From Parapedobacter lycopersici (GTDB lineage: Bacteria; Bacteroidota; Bacteroidia; Sphingobacteriales; Sphingobacteriaceae): a stretch of 64,000 bases of DNA. Location: the NCBI RefSeq assembly GCF_024643285.1, contig NZ_JAMSLW010000001.1, positions 62,001 through 126,000 on the forward strand, read 5' to 3'. The position numbers were made by a program, and so were the translations under genes. The notes below the pieces were generated by a model. That model was given only the letters and a program-made list of their open reading frames with translations. It was not told the origin of the DNA and did no database searches. Each line of letters opens with the position of its first letter. The stretch's first letter is position 1. Below, one piece after another: positions 54,930 through 63,367 of the stretch.

Positions 54930-56576
54930 TCAGTTCCTTTGATACGCGGTTTCGCCATTAATGGCCGTGCGTAGCACGTCGATGTCCCGTAACGATTCTT
55001 CCGGTGCAGTCATAATGTCTGCTGCTAACATGACGAAATCCGCTTTTTTCCCCACTTCGATGCTACCACGTTTATCTTCTTCAAATTTGGCGTAAGCTGC
55101 CCAACAGGTCATCCCGCGCAAAGCAGCTTCGCGACTGATGGCATTTTCCGGTTGGAAACCGCTATTTGGATACCCGTTTTGGTCTACCCGGGCGATCGCG
55201 GCATGGAAGCCGTATAGCGGATTAATATGTTCCACCGGGAAATCGCTTCCCAGCGCAAGTAATCCGGTTTCACTGAGCAACTGCCGATAAGCGTAAGCCC
55301 CTTTAACACGTTCCGGACCCAGTCGGTCCATTGCCCAGTACATATCGGAAGTCGCGTGGGTAGGCTGCACCGAGGGAATGATACTATACGCTTCGAATTT
55401 TTCAAAATCCTGGGGAGCGATAACCTGTGCATGTTCTATACTCCAGCGTCGATCATTTTTGCCCTGCAGGTATTTGCCATATATATTCAGAATCACCCGG
55501 TTGGCAGAGTCACCGATGGCATGGGTAGCCAACTGGAAATCACTCGCCGCTATCCGGGCTATGGCCGAATCAATAGCTGCAATACTGGATAATAGGAACC
55601 CCGAGGTAGGAGCATCGGCATAGGGTTCAAGTAAACAGGCCCCGCGTGAGCCGAGCGCCCCATCGGCAAACAGCTTAAACGTCCGGACCGTAAACCGTTC
55701 GCTCACATACGGCCCTTTCGCTAGGTAATGCCGGAGATTTTTTTCAGAAAACCCGGCCATGGCATGGTTACGGATACGCAGTGCCCCGGTAAGGTAAAGG
55801 CTGTCAAGCAGCTTGATATTCCGTTGATTAAGTCCTGCATCGCTCACCGTGGTCAATCCCACAGCGAAACATTCGGTCTCTGCCTGATGGAGCATTTTCG
55901 TGAGATCCGCAGTCGTATACTCGGGGATTTTCGAAGCTACCAGCCCCATGGCATTATCAATAAGCATTCCGGTAAGCCGGTTGTTTTTCACTTCAATAAC
56001 GCCTCCGGTGACGGTCATCGGCGATTGGATGCCTGCCAGCTTAAGCGCGCGTCCATTGGCTATTGCCGCATGCCCATCAATCCGCACCAGGTACACCGGG
56101 ATCTCCGGAAAAACTTCATCCAGCTTTTCCCTATCGGGAAAGGTCTGGTTTTCCCAAAGATTCTGATCCCATCCCCGGCCCCTTAACCAGGTCGTATTGG
56201 GATATTCGGTGCGGAACGCCTTAAGGCGATCAATGACCTCTTCAAACGATTTGGCTCCTGTTAGGTCTGCCTGACCGAATGTCTGGGCGAAACCCGTAAA
56301 ATGCGCATGCGCATCATAGAAACCAGGGTAAACAGGCTTGCCGTGTGCATCTATTGTTTCTGCTGCTTTATAATTCGTCCGGATTTCGTCGGAAGTGCCA
56401 ATAGCGATAAAGCGACCGTCCTGTACGGCAAATGCTTCGGCGGTTGAGAATGCGCTGTCAACGGTATACACCAGGGCATTATACACAATCAGGTCGGCCT
56501 GTTTCGGCCGGCCACACGATGTCATTGCTATTGCCGCTGCAAGTAACAGGCGGCCCATACAGGATCTTGTCATCAT
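54930..56576 (-). CDS. Amidohydrolase family lipoprotein (YtcJ-like)
   Basis: About 548 residues, an exported metal-dependent hydrolase. A lipoprotein signal (LLLAAAIAMTSCG) starts shortly after the ATG at 56576 or 56573; an earlier frame to 56621 would overlap prmC. The metal motif is DAHAHFTGFA; further blocks are WLRGRGWDQNLWENQ, FADGALGSRGACL, ATHAIGDSANRVIL and SDFPVEHINPLYGFHAAI. This is the YtcJ/NfdA subfamily, members of which hydrolyse N-substituted formamides and similar compounds. The gene starts 7 bases downstream of prmC, so they may be co-transcribed. Confidence 0.92.
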   Translation of the reverse strand: MMTRSCMGRLLLAAAIAMTSCGRPKQADLIVYNALVYTVDSAFSTAEAFAVQDGRFIAIGTSDEIRTNYKAAETIDAHGKPVYPGFYDAHAHFTGFAQTFGQADLTGAKSFEEVIDRLKAFRTEYPNTTWLRGRGWDQNLWENQTFPDREKLDEVFPEIPVYLVRIDGHAAIANGRALKLAGIQSPMTVTGGVIEVKNNRLTGMLIDNAMGLVASKIPEYTTADLTKMLHQAETECFAVGLTTVSDAGLNQRNIKLLDSLYLTGALRIRNHAMAGFSEKNLRHYLAKGPYVSERFTVRTFKLFADGALGSRGACLLEPYADAPTSGFLLSSIAAIDSAIARIAASDFQLATHAIGDSANRVILNIYGKYLQGKNDRRWSIEHAQVIAPQDFEKFEAYSIIPSVQPTHATSDMYWAMDRLGPERVKGAYAYRQLLSETGLLALGSDFPVEHINPLYGFHAAIARVDQNGYPNSGFQPENAISREAALRGMTCWAAYAKFEEDKRGSIEVGKKADFVMLAADIMTAPEESLRDIDVLRTAINGETAYQRN

Positions 56577-56583
56577 TTCGGAT

Positions 56584-57453
56584 TTATGGTTTATTTGCCG
56601 CCCGTACAATACGGTCCGCACCGTGAATATCCGAATATAGTGTTACACCCGCAAATCCTTTTTTTTCGAGTAACTCACATACTTCTTCGCCATAGCGACG
56701 GTTGATCTCAAAATACAGGTGCCCGGCAGTTGCCAGGTGCTTCAGGGCAAATGCCGCAATATGCTCATAAAATAACAACGGTGTACTGTCTTCAACAAAA
56801 AGCGCCAGTCCCGGTTCGTGGGCGGCTACGTTCCGGTGCATTTCCTCCCGTTCAGTCATCGTGATGTATGGTGGGTTACTCACCACGACGTCAAATAACT
56901 GCGTTGCTTCAAAAACGGTGTCCCATTCCAGTATATCAGCATTTATAAACGAAATGTCTGCCGATTGCCGGGCGGCATTCTGCCGGGCAACAAGTAGTGC
57001 GTCGGTGGAAACATCCAACGCGTAAACTACTGCCTCGGGAAATGCCAGCTTTAGGGCGATGGCGATGCAACCGCTTCCCGTGCCGATATCAATGATGCGG
57101 TGCGGTAGGCGGCCGGTCACCTGACAGGTCTGGATAATCCGTTCAACCAGCTCCTCGGTCTCCGGGCGCGGTATCAATACAGATTCGTTAACCAGCAGTT
57201 CCATTCCCCTGAACCAGGCATGTCCCAGCACATATTGGATAGGTTTTGCAGTAAGCAGCGTCTGCAGCTTGTTGCTTAACCAGGTAAAGGTTGCTTCATC
57301 CGGTACATCCGATTTCCTGCGCAGGTATTCGGATCTGGACCAGCCAAATCGCGCTTCCAGGAGCATGAAATAGATTTGCCTGATTTCATCAGCGTCATAT
57401 AAATCCTTCAGTTCATTTATAAATTGCTGTTCAATGGTTGCTATACGATCCAT
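56584..57453 (-). CDS. prmC: Peptide chain release factor N5-glutamine methyltransferase
   Basis: A 289-residue SAM-dependent enzyme that methylates the glutamine of the GGQ loop in RF1 and RF2. The substrate-recognition N-domain contains QYVLGHAWFRGMELLVNESVLIPRPETEELV. The SAM motif is IIDIGTGSGCIAIALKL, and the catalytic VSNPPYIT is near the middle. I use the ATG at 57453 (MDRIATIEQQF); the frame extends upstream to 57492, but the extension overlaps the promoter. It diverges from ribD. Confidence 0.93.
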   Translation of the reverse strand: MDRIATIEQQFINELKDLYDADEIRQIYFMLLEARFGWSRSEYLRRKSDVPDEATFTWLSNKLQTLLTAKPIQYVLGHAWFRGMELLVNESVLIPRPETEELVERIIQTCQVTGRLPHRIIDIGTGSGCIAIALKLAFPEAVVYALDVSTDALLVARQNAARQSADISFINADILEWDTVFEATQLFDVVVSNPPYITMTEREEMHRNVAAHEPGLALFVEDSTPLLFYEHIAAFALKHLATAGHLYFEINRRYGEEVCELLEKKGFAGVTLYSDIHGADRIVRAANKP

Positions 57454-57521
57454 GTATGCAAACATACACATGTGCCCGTAAATGAGGTACAATTCATCGC
57501 AATTTTAGCTAAGTTTGTACC
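57453..57521. promoter_or_regulatory. Back-to-back promoters of prmC and ribD
   Basis: TATGTTTG on the minus strand (plus 57459-57466) and TAAGTTTG on the plus strand (57510-57517) both match TAnnTTTG. Each ends only 4-5 bases before its start codon, which suggests near-leaderless mRNAs. A 6-base inverted repeat TGTATG-CAAA-CATACA (57453-57468) overlaps the prmC box. No clear TTG elements at 19-21 bases are seen. Confidence 0.45.
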
Positions 57522-58571
57522 ATGCAGGAGCACGAATTATATATGCGGCGTTGCCTGGATCTGGCCCGGCGGGGTGCAGGTTCAGTAAGCCCCAACCCGA
57601 TGGTCGGGGCATTACTGGTACACGACGGAAAAATTATTGCCGAAAACTACCATCGCATATACGGCGGCCCACACGCTGAAGCATTGGTAATTGAAGACGT
57701 TAAGAAGAAGTACGGTGATGCCGCTGCAGACATCTTTCCGGAGTCAACAATGTATGTCAGTCTGGAACCATGTGCACATTACGGCAAGACACCCCCATGT
57801 GCCGGGCTGCTGGTGCAGCAGCAGGTTGGACGGGTTGTCATTGGCTGCCGCGACCCTTTTGCAGCGGTAAATGGAAAAGGAATCCAGATCTTACAGGAGG
57901 CGGGTATTGAAGTTGTGGAAGGGGTGCTTGCCGATGAAGCGCTTTGGCTCAACAGGCGGTTTATTACCCGTATCAGGGAGCAACGTCCTTATGTCATTCT
58001 TAAATGGGCACAAACGGCCGACGGTTACCTGGCACCGGCAGATGGCTCGCAGCGATGGATTACCGGCATGGAAGCACGCCAGCTGGTTCATCGCTGGCGC
58101 AGTGAAGAGGATGCGGTGCTGGTAGGCACCAGAACGGTACATGCCGACGACCCACAATTGACCGTAAGGGAATGGGAGGGAAGAAACCCCAAACGCGTTA
58201 TCCTGGACAGACAGCTTACCATACCAGCTACTGCCCGGGCAATGGACGGTGCTGCGGAAACCATTGTGTTCAATGATTCAAAAACCGATTGGGTGGAAAA
58301 CATCAAATACATTGCCGTAGAAGATATGGACTGGTACCTGCCACAGAAAATGCTATACCAGCTTTACCTGATGGATGTGCAGTCGCTGATTGTGGAAGGA
58401 GGGCGTAAGACGCTTGACCTTTTTATTGCGGCCGGATTATGGGATGAAGCCCGGGTATTCAGCGGGGTCGATAGCTGGGGTGAGGGAATGGAGGCACCGG
58501 TACTGCACCGCAAACCTGGAACCGCACAGTCCGTCGGGAGCGACCGGCTGGAAATTTTTTATAACAAATGA
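57522..58571 (+). CDS. ribD: Bifunctional riboflavin biosynthesis protein RibD
   Basis: A 349-residue two-domain enzyme: the N-terminal deaminase (1-145) and C-terminal reductase (about 147-349) carry out the second and third steps of riboflavin synthesis. The zinc site is GGPHAEALVIEDV with EPCAHYGKTPPC, and the pocket is PNPMVGALL. The reductase part shows ILKWAQTADGYLAP, the DAVLVGTRTVHADDPQLTVR block and VEGGRKTLDLFI. The start aligns with E. coli RibD. It is divergent from prmC; the next gene (transport) starts 19 bases later. Confidence 0.95.
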   Translation: MQEHELYMRRCLDLARRGAGSVSPNPMVGALLVHDGKIIAENYHRIYGGPHAEALVIEDVKKKYGDAAADIFPESTMYVSLEPCAHYGKTPPCAGLLVQQQVGRVVIGCRDPFAAVNGKGIQILQEAGIEVVEGVLADEALWLNRRFITRIREQRPYVILKWAQTADGYLAPADGSQRWITGMEARQLVHRWRSEEDAVLVGTRTVHADDPQLTVREWEGRNPKRVILDRQLTIPATARAMDGAAETIVFNDSKTDWVENIKYIAVEDMDWYLPQKMLYQLYLMDVQSLIVEGGRKTLDLFIAAGLWDEARVFSGVDSWGEGMEAPVLHRKPGTAQSVGSDRLEIFYNK

Positions 58572-58590
58572 TAATCCATATGATTGTATA

Positions 58591-59472
58591 ATGGATTTTT
58601 ATATTGCAGCCATTATTCAAGCACTGTGCTTTGGCCCGTTAGTGATGGGATTATTTCTTTCGATGAAGATTTTCAATATTCCTGATATCACGACCGACGG
58701 AAGTTATACGCTTGGTGCCGTAATTACAGCGGTTTGCTTATCCAGGGGATACGGATTGCCCGCCATATTGATACTTTCCATGCTCGGTGGCGCACTTGCG
58801 GGTTGCTGTACTGCGTTTATCCATACCCGGCTGCGGATCAATGCGTTGCTGGCCGGTATACTGGTGATGACTGCCCTGTATTCCGTTAACCTAACCCTGC
58901 TGGGACGATCAAACATGCCGCTGTTGTCCCATTCAACCATATTCAGTTGGTTTTCCGTGTTCGCTGTCACCGACCAGAATACGCTGGCCGTCTTAATTGC
59001 TTTGTCGGCTGTCTTGTTTTTTGCGATGAGCTTCATGCTTCAAAGTGATTTTGGCATTGCCATGCGGGCTACGGGCGATAGTGAGAGCATGGTCCGTGCG
59101 CAGGGAGTTAATACCGCCCGGATGAAAGTTTATGGGTTGGCAATATCCAATGCCCTGGTGGCACTCAGCGGTTGTTTAATCGCACAGTTTCAGGGATTTA
59201 CTGATATTAATATGGGGATAGGTATCGTAATCAGCGGATTGGGTGCAGTGATCATCGGAGATACGCTGATCAACCTGCTGAAAATACGCGCGATTCCCCT
59301 GATGCTCGGCTGTGTGTTACTGGGTGTTATCCTATTCCAATTGATGCTGGCCGTTGCACTTGGTGCAGGCGTGGATGCCAGCATGTTAAAACTGACCACC
59401 TCATTGCTGGTCCTGCTGATCGTGGCATTGCCCCGCGTTGGAAGTACGGTCATTCAGTTAAGTAAACGTTAA
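58591..59472 (+). CDS. ABC transporter permease (TrpXYZ-like permease)
   Basis: A 293-residue membrane protein of the branched-chain/LivH-like permease type with about eight to nine helices. It begins MDFYIAAIIQALCFGPLVMGLF, then SMKIFNIPDITTDGSYTLGA, a marked signature of the ABC permease group associated with DUF534 binding proteins; ALLAGILVMTALYSVNLTLLGRSNMPLL and GVNTARMKVYGLAISNALVALSG follow. The ATG at 58591 gives the family start; the longer frame overlaps ribD. The ATPase gene follows after 10 bases. The cargo is unknown. Confidence 0.9.
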   Translation: MDFYIAAIIQALCFGPLVMGLFLSMKIFNIPDITTDGSYTLGAVITAVCLSRGYGLPAILILSMLGGALAGCCTAFIHTRLRINALLAGILVMTALYSVNLTLLGRSNMPLLSHSTIFSWFSVFAVTDQNTLAVLIALSAVLFFAMSFMLQSDFGIAMRATGDSESMVRAQGVNTARMKVYGLAISNALVALSGCLIAQFQGFTDINMGIGIVISGLGAVIIGDTLINLLKIRAIPLMLGCVLLGVILFQLMLAVALGAGVDASMLKLTTSLLVLLIVALPRVGSTVIQLSKR

Positions 59473-59482
59473 TTGCCGGGCG

Positions 59483-60238
59483 ATGTTAGAGCTTCATCAC
59501 ATATGCAAGACATTTGACAAGGGTAAAGCCACGGAGGTAATGGCCGTAGATGGCGTAACGCTTCAGCTTGAAGCAGGCAGTTACACGGTCATTGTCGGTG
59601 CTAACGGATCGGGCAAGAGTACACTCCTGAACCTGATAGCGGGTAGTATTTATCCGGACAGCGGAAAGATTTTGCTGAAAGGGGAGGAGATACAGCGTCT
59701 CCCGGATTACAGACGGAGCCCGTGGGTCGCACGCGTTTTCCAGAATCCGCTGACAGGAACTGCCGCCTCCCTGAGTATTCTGGATAATTTCCGCATGGCG
59801 GCCCTGCGAAAATCCCCCAAGTGGATGAAGCGCGGAGTGGATCGCCGCTTTAAAACCACGGTTGCCGAGAAGCTTACCACACTGGGTATGGGCCTGGAAG
59901 ATAAACTGACACAGGTCATGGGCACCCTGAGCGGTGGCCAACGCCAGGCAATTACATTATTGATGACGGTGATGACCGGCGTGGATGTGCTGTTGCTTGA
60001 CGAGCCGACGGCCGCACTGGACCCCCGTTCCGCAAGAGAAGTAATGGAAATTGCCGACCGTATTATCCGGGAAAACAACCTGACGGCATTGCTGGTAACC
60101 CACAACATCAACGAAGCGCTCCATTACGGCACACGCCTGATTCAGATGGAGAACGGTAAAGTGGTGCGCGATTTTGATAATCAAACGAAGTCCGGACTTC
60201 AGCACGGCGAAGTCGTCACTTGGTTCGATTATTATTAG
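59483..60238 (+). CDS. ABC transporter ATP-binding protein
   Basis: A 251-residue ATPase that powers the permease encoded just upstream. Walker A GANGSGKST is at residues 39-47; the Q-loop is in RVFQNPLTG, the ABC signature TLSGGQRQ, and Walker B LLLDEPTAALD, with the H-loop in LLVTHNINEAL. The length and the FQNPLTGTAASLSILDN stretch match ATPases of the TrpYZ/LivG-like group. No binding protein gene is next to it. Confidence 0.95.
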   Translation: MLELHHICKTFDKGKATEVMAVDGVTLQLEAGSYTVIVGANGSGKSTLLNLIAGSIYPDSGKILLKGEEIQRLPDYRRSPWVARVFQNPLTGTAASLSILDNFRMAALRKSPKWMKRGVDRRFKTTVAEKLTTLGMGLEDKLTQVMGTLSGGQRQAITLLMTVMTGVDVLLLDEPTAALDPRSAREVMEIADRIIRENNLTALLVTHNINEALHYGTRLIQMENGKVVRDFDNQTKSGLQHGEVVTWFDYY

Positions 60239-60281
60239 CCTGATTTTTTGTGTGATAACATAATAATAGGTAACTTTAGGC

Positions 60282-61577
60282 GTGACCTTGCCTGAAAACC
60301 TGTTGCATTTTATATGGAAATACCGGCTATACCACGCTCAGCGTATGGTTTCGGTGTCGGGAAATAACCTGGACGTGCTGGATACCGGTACACACAATAC
60401 TGACGCCGGTGCGGATTTTCAATCGGCCAGAATCCGGATAGGTACTACGGAATGGTCGGGGAACGTGGAGATCCACTGGCGTGCTTCCGAATGGGAATTA
60501 CACCGGCACCATCGGGATACGGCGTATAATAATGTGATTTTGCATGTGGTATACGAGTATGACAGAACGGTTGCCCGTGCCGACGGAACAATTCCGGAAA
60601 CACTGGAGCTGAAACCACTGATCCCAGCCCATATTCTTCCGAAATACTGCGAAATGATGGAGCATATGCACTGGATTCCCTGTGAGAAACATATTCACCG
60701 CGTTTCTCCCTTCCAGCTTACTTCCTGGTTATCGAGGCTACTCATAGCGCGTTTTGAGCATCGGGTTGCTGCGGTATATCAATTGCTGGGCCAGCAGCGC
60801 GGGAGTTGGGAGGACACGTGTTACCTATGGATGGCGCGGAGTTTCGGCTTTAAGGTAAATGCGCCGGCATTTGAACAGCTTGCGTATGCTGTGCCGTTCA
60901 GTATGGTCACCAAGTACCGTCATCGCCCCACGGTCATTGAAGCGCTGTTTTTTGGTCAGGCCGGCCTGCTGGATACGATTGGTTTTACGGATGATTACCC
61001 AAAGGCATTGCAGGCCGAATATGCATACTTGCGCAAGTTACACGGACTTTTACCGATGGATGCAAGTGCGTGGAAATCCATGCGCACACGGCCGGGTAAT
61101 TTTCCTTCCATGCGCATCGCCCAATTTGCCGCGTTTTGCCAACGACTGCCGCAGTTGCTACCGGCTATATTGGAAACCCCTACCAATGAAATGCCCGACA
61201 CATTGTTTAACGCATTACCTGTAAACGACTACTGGAATAACCATTACCGATTTGATGTGCCAGCAGCGGTGCACAGCAATCAGTTGGGCGAACGGTCCAT
61301 GACAACCTTGCTGATCAATGCCGTGTCGGTTATTTTATTTGCGTATGGTAAATATATTGGCAAAGAAATGTATATTTACCGGGCGATTGCGTTATTGGAA
61401 CGGCTAAAAGCCGAAGATAATGCAATAATAAGGCGTTTTTCAACGTTAGGTGTTCAGGCAGCGCATGCTGCGGAGTCGCAGGCGCTGTTACAATTGAAAG
61501 CCTGTTATTGCGATAATAAAAAATGCCTGGATTGCAGCATTGGGCTTTCCGTTATTAAATATAAGAAGGATGATTAG
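60282..61577 (+). CDS. DUF2851 family protein
   Basis: A 431-residue protein of unknown function, found in nearly all Bacteroidota. It starts with GTG at 60282 (TLPENLLHFIWKYRLYHAQRM), and contains HNTDAGADFQSARIRIGTTEWSGNVEIHWRASEW and YNNVILHVVYEYD, as well as a Cys-rich end (CYCDNKKCLDCSIG) where four cysteines could hold a metal. Its 3' end overlaps the PspC-like gene by 8 bases. Confidence 0.9.
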   Translation: MTLPENLLHFIWKYRLYHAQRMVSVSGNNLDVLDTGTHNTDAGADFQSARIRIGTTEWSGNVEIHWRASEWELHRHHRDTAYNNVILHVVYEYDRTVARADGTIPETLELKPLIPAHILPKYCEMMEHMHWIPCEKHIHRVSPFQLTSWLSRLLIARFEHRVAAVYQLLGQQRGSWEDTCYLWMARSFGFKVNAPAFEQLAYAVPFSMVTKYRHRPTVIEALFFGQAGLLDTIGFTDDYPKALQAEYAYLRKLHGLLPMDASAWKSMRTRPGNFPSMRIAQFAAFCQRLPQLLPAILETPTNEMPDTLFNALPVNDYWNNHYRFDVPAAVHSNQLGERSMTTLLINAVSVILFAYGKYIGKEMYIYRAIALLERLKAEDNAIIRRFSTLGVQAAHAAESQALLQLKACYCDNKKCLDCSIGLSVIKYKKDD

Positions 61578-61791
61578 GCGAGTGCTCTTGTTTTTTGAAC
61601 AGCGATCATTTGGTGTGTGCACCTATATCGGGGAACGCTTCGGCATATCCATATCCAAACTCCGTTTGTTTTTTATCTACACTTCATTTCTGGCTGTCGG
61701 ATTTCCGATTATCTTTTATTTCCTGGCAGGGGTGGTATTGGATTTCCGCAATTACGTCAAGCGTATGCGCCACCGGCTTTGGGACGTTTAG
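61570..61791 (+). CDS. PspC-domain small membrane protein
   Basis: A 73-residue protein with one membrane segment (LFFIYTSFLAVGFPIIFYFLAGVVLDF). The segment FGVCTYIGERFGISISKLRLFFIYTSF resembles the PspC domain of phage-shock-type envelope proteins. The ATG at 61570 lies inside the last codons of the DUF2851 gene (8-base overlap), so they are translationally coupled. The basic C-terminus (VKRMRHRLWDV) should be cytoplasmic. Confidence 0.8.
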   Translation: MIRRVLLFFEQRSFGVCTYIGERFGISISKLRLFFIYTSFLAVGFPIIFYFLAGVVLDFRNYVKRMRHRLWDV

Positions 61792-61807
61792 TCCCTATAA
61801 GCGCCCG

Positions 61808-62458
61808 CTAGGCTTTCAGAATTTCCGCAATATCCTGATACCCTTTTTCGGCAGCTAAATCGGAAGCTGTTTTACCCATATCATTTTTGACCTCAACAAG
61901 TGCCCCGTGTTCCAGAAGTAAGATAATCAGTTCAATATTGCCGATCTGGGAAGCCAGGTGCAACGGCGTTGTACGCGATGATTGCAACACATTAACCTCA
62001 GCGCCTGCTTCGATCAGCATTTTGGCAATGTTTTCAAACCCCGAACCAATGGCCGTATGAAGGGGATACACCTGATAGCCATTCTGCGAGTAGGTATTGG
62101 TGTCAGCTCCTTTTGTCAATAAAAACCGCACCATATCCTCATTCCCGAAATGAGTGGCAATGCCCAGCGGTGTAAATCCATGATCCGAAACCCGGTCCAG
62201 TAAATCAGGCATATCTTCAATCATGGCCTGCACCTGTTCCAGCTCATTCGCGGCGGCAGCTTCATGGATGGTCAGCTCATCCATATGGCGGAGCAATACT
62301 TTGATGATTTGAGGTTTATTATAATAACAGGCCAGCAGCAGGGGAGATATATCATGGCTGGTTCGTTGTTTGCACAAACTTGGATTTTCATTCAGTAGAT
62401 TGTCAATCGCCAGACTATTGCCCGCTTCAATATATTCTTCTAATAAACTAAGACTCAT
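61808..62458 (-). CDS. Ankyrin-repeat protein
   Basis: A 216-residue protein of about six ankyrin repeats, for example GFTPLGIATHFGNEDMVRFLLTKGADTN, and TTPLHLASQIGNIELIILLLEHGALVEV. Ankyrin repeats mediate protein-protein contacts; no partner can be named. I use the ATG at 62458 (MSLSLLEEYIEAGN); an upstream extension to 62566 would add a lysine-rich hydrophobic segment that overlaps the UbiX promoter. It is convergent with the PspC-like gene and divergent from the UbiX gene. Confidence 0.88.
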   Translation of the reverse strand: MSLSLLEEYIEAGNSLAIDNLLNENPSLCKQRTSHDISPLLLACYYNKPQIIKVLLRHMDELTIHEAAAANELEQVQAMIEDMPDLLDRVSDHGFTPLGIATHFGNEDMVRFLLTKGADTNTYSQNGYQVYPLHTAIGSGFENIAKMLIEAGAEVNVLQSSRTTPLHLASQIGNIELIILLLEHGALVEVKNDMGKTASDLAAEKGYQDIAEILKA

Positions 62459-62565
62459 GTGGTTTTTCGGATACTGTTTTAAGTTATACAACACGAAATA
62501 ACTAAAAAAATATGAAATGACGCTTACAATTACTTTTTTTATGCCAACCCCCCGGGGCTTTTTCA

Positions 62566-62573
62566 TAGCTTTG
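62566..62573 (+). promoter_or_regulatory. TAGCTTTG promoter box before the UbiX-type gene
   Basis: Exact TAnnTTTG match 20 bases before the ATG at 62593; no clear TTG at the -33 position. Confidence 0.4.
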
Positions 62574-62592
62574 ATGGGAAAATTCCGATATC

Positions 62593-63159
62593 ATGTCAAG
62601 AAAAATCATCGTTTCCATCACCGGCGCAAGCGGTGCCATCTATGCCAAGGTATTGTTGGATAAGCTATTGACGATCCGTGACCAATGGGATGCTGTCGGT
62701 GTCGTCATGTCGGATAATGCAAAAGACGTATGGCAGTATGAGTTGAAAAACGACGACTACCGCCATTACCCGTTTACCTTTTACGAAAAAAATGACTTCT
62801 ATGCGCCGTTTGCATCGGGATCAGCGAAGTTTGACACCATGATTGTATGTCCATGCTCCATGGGGACACTCGCACGGATTGCGCAGGGAATCTCGTCCGA
62901 TTTAACCTCGCGGGCGGCCGACGTGATCCTGAAGGAAAAGCGGAAACTGATTCTCGTGCCCCGGGAAACACCACTAAGCCTGATCCACCTCCGCAACTTG
63001 CAGACCATTGCCGAAGCCGGCGCCATTATCTGTCCCGCAAGCCCTTCGTTTTATAGCCTGCCACCTGATTTTGAAGCGCTGGCCGCTACGGTGGTCGACC
63101 GGGTTCTGGGGCTGGCCGGACTTGAGGTAGATGGCTACGAGTGGGGGAAACCCGCATAG
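62593..63159 (+). CDS. ubiX: UbiX family flavin prenyltransferase
   Basis: A 188-residue flavoprotein; family members attach a dimethylallyl group to FMN to make the prenyl-FMN cofactor of UbiD-type decarboxylases. The FMN-binding opening is IIVSITGASGAIYAKVLLDKL; VCPCSMGTLARIAQGISSDLTSRAADVILKE and LILVPRETPLSLIHLRNL are typical. No ubiD is in the window, so the decarboxylase partner is elsewhere. It is a single gene ahead of the dihydroorotase-like gene. Confidence 0.94.
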   Translation: MSRKIIVSITGASGAIYAKVLLDKLLTIRDQWDAVGVVMSDNAKDVWQYELKNDDYRHYPFTFYEKNDFYAPFASGSAKFDTMIVCPCSMGTLARIAQGISSDLTSRAADVILKEKRKLILVPRETPLSLIHLRNLQTIAEAGAIICPASPSFYSLPPDFEALAATVVDRVLGLAGLEVDGYEWGKPA

Positions 63160-63202
63160 TATGGGTAGTATTGGGCACCGGTCGTTAAATGTTAAAATAA
63201 GG

Positions 63203-63232
63203 TTTGCCATTGCGATGGATTTTGTACTTTTG
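63203..63232 (+). promoter_or_regulatory. Likely promoter of the dihydroorotase-like gene
   Basis: TTTG at 63203-63206 and TACTTTTG at 63225-63232 are separated by 18 bases, one short of the consensus range; the ATG is at 63368, leaving a leader of about 130 bases. Confidence 0.4.
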
Positions 63233-63367
63233 TTCTTTAATGAACGCACTTATAGCAATAAATCCGTTAAAAGTCAGCTTTCCGGTCTTTTTCAGCACGT
63301 TATTTTATTTGCTTATCTGGTCTGTTTCATTGCCTAATCGAAAATCTGCAACCCCATTATTACATTC

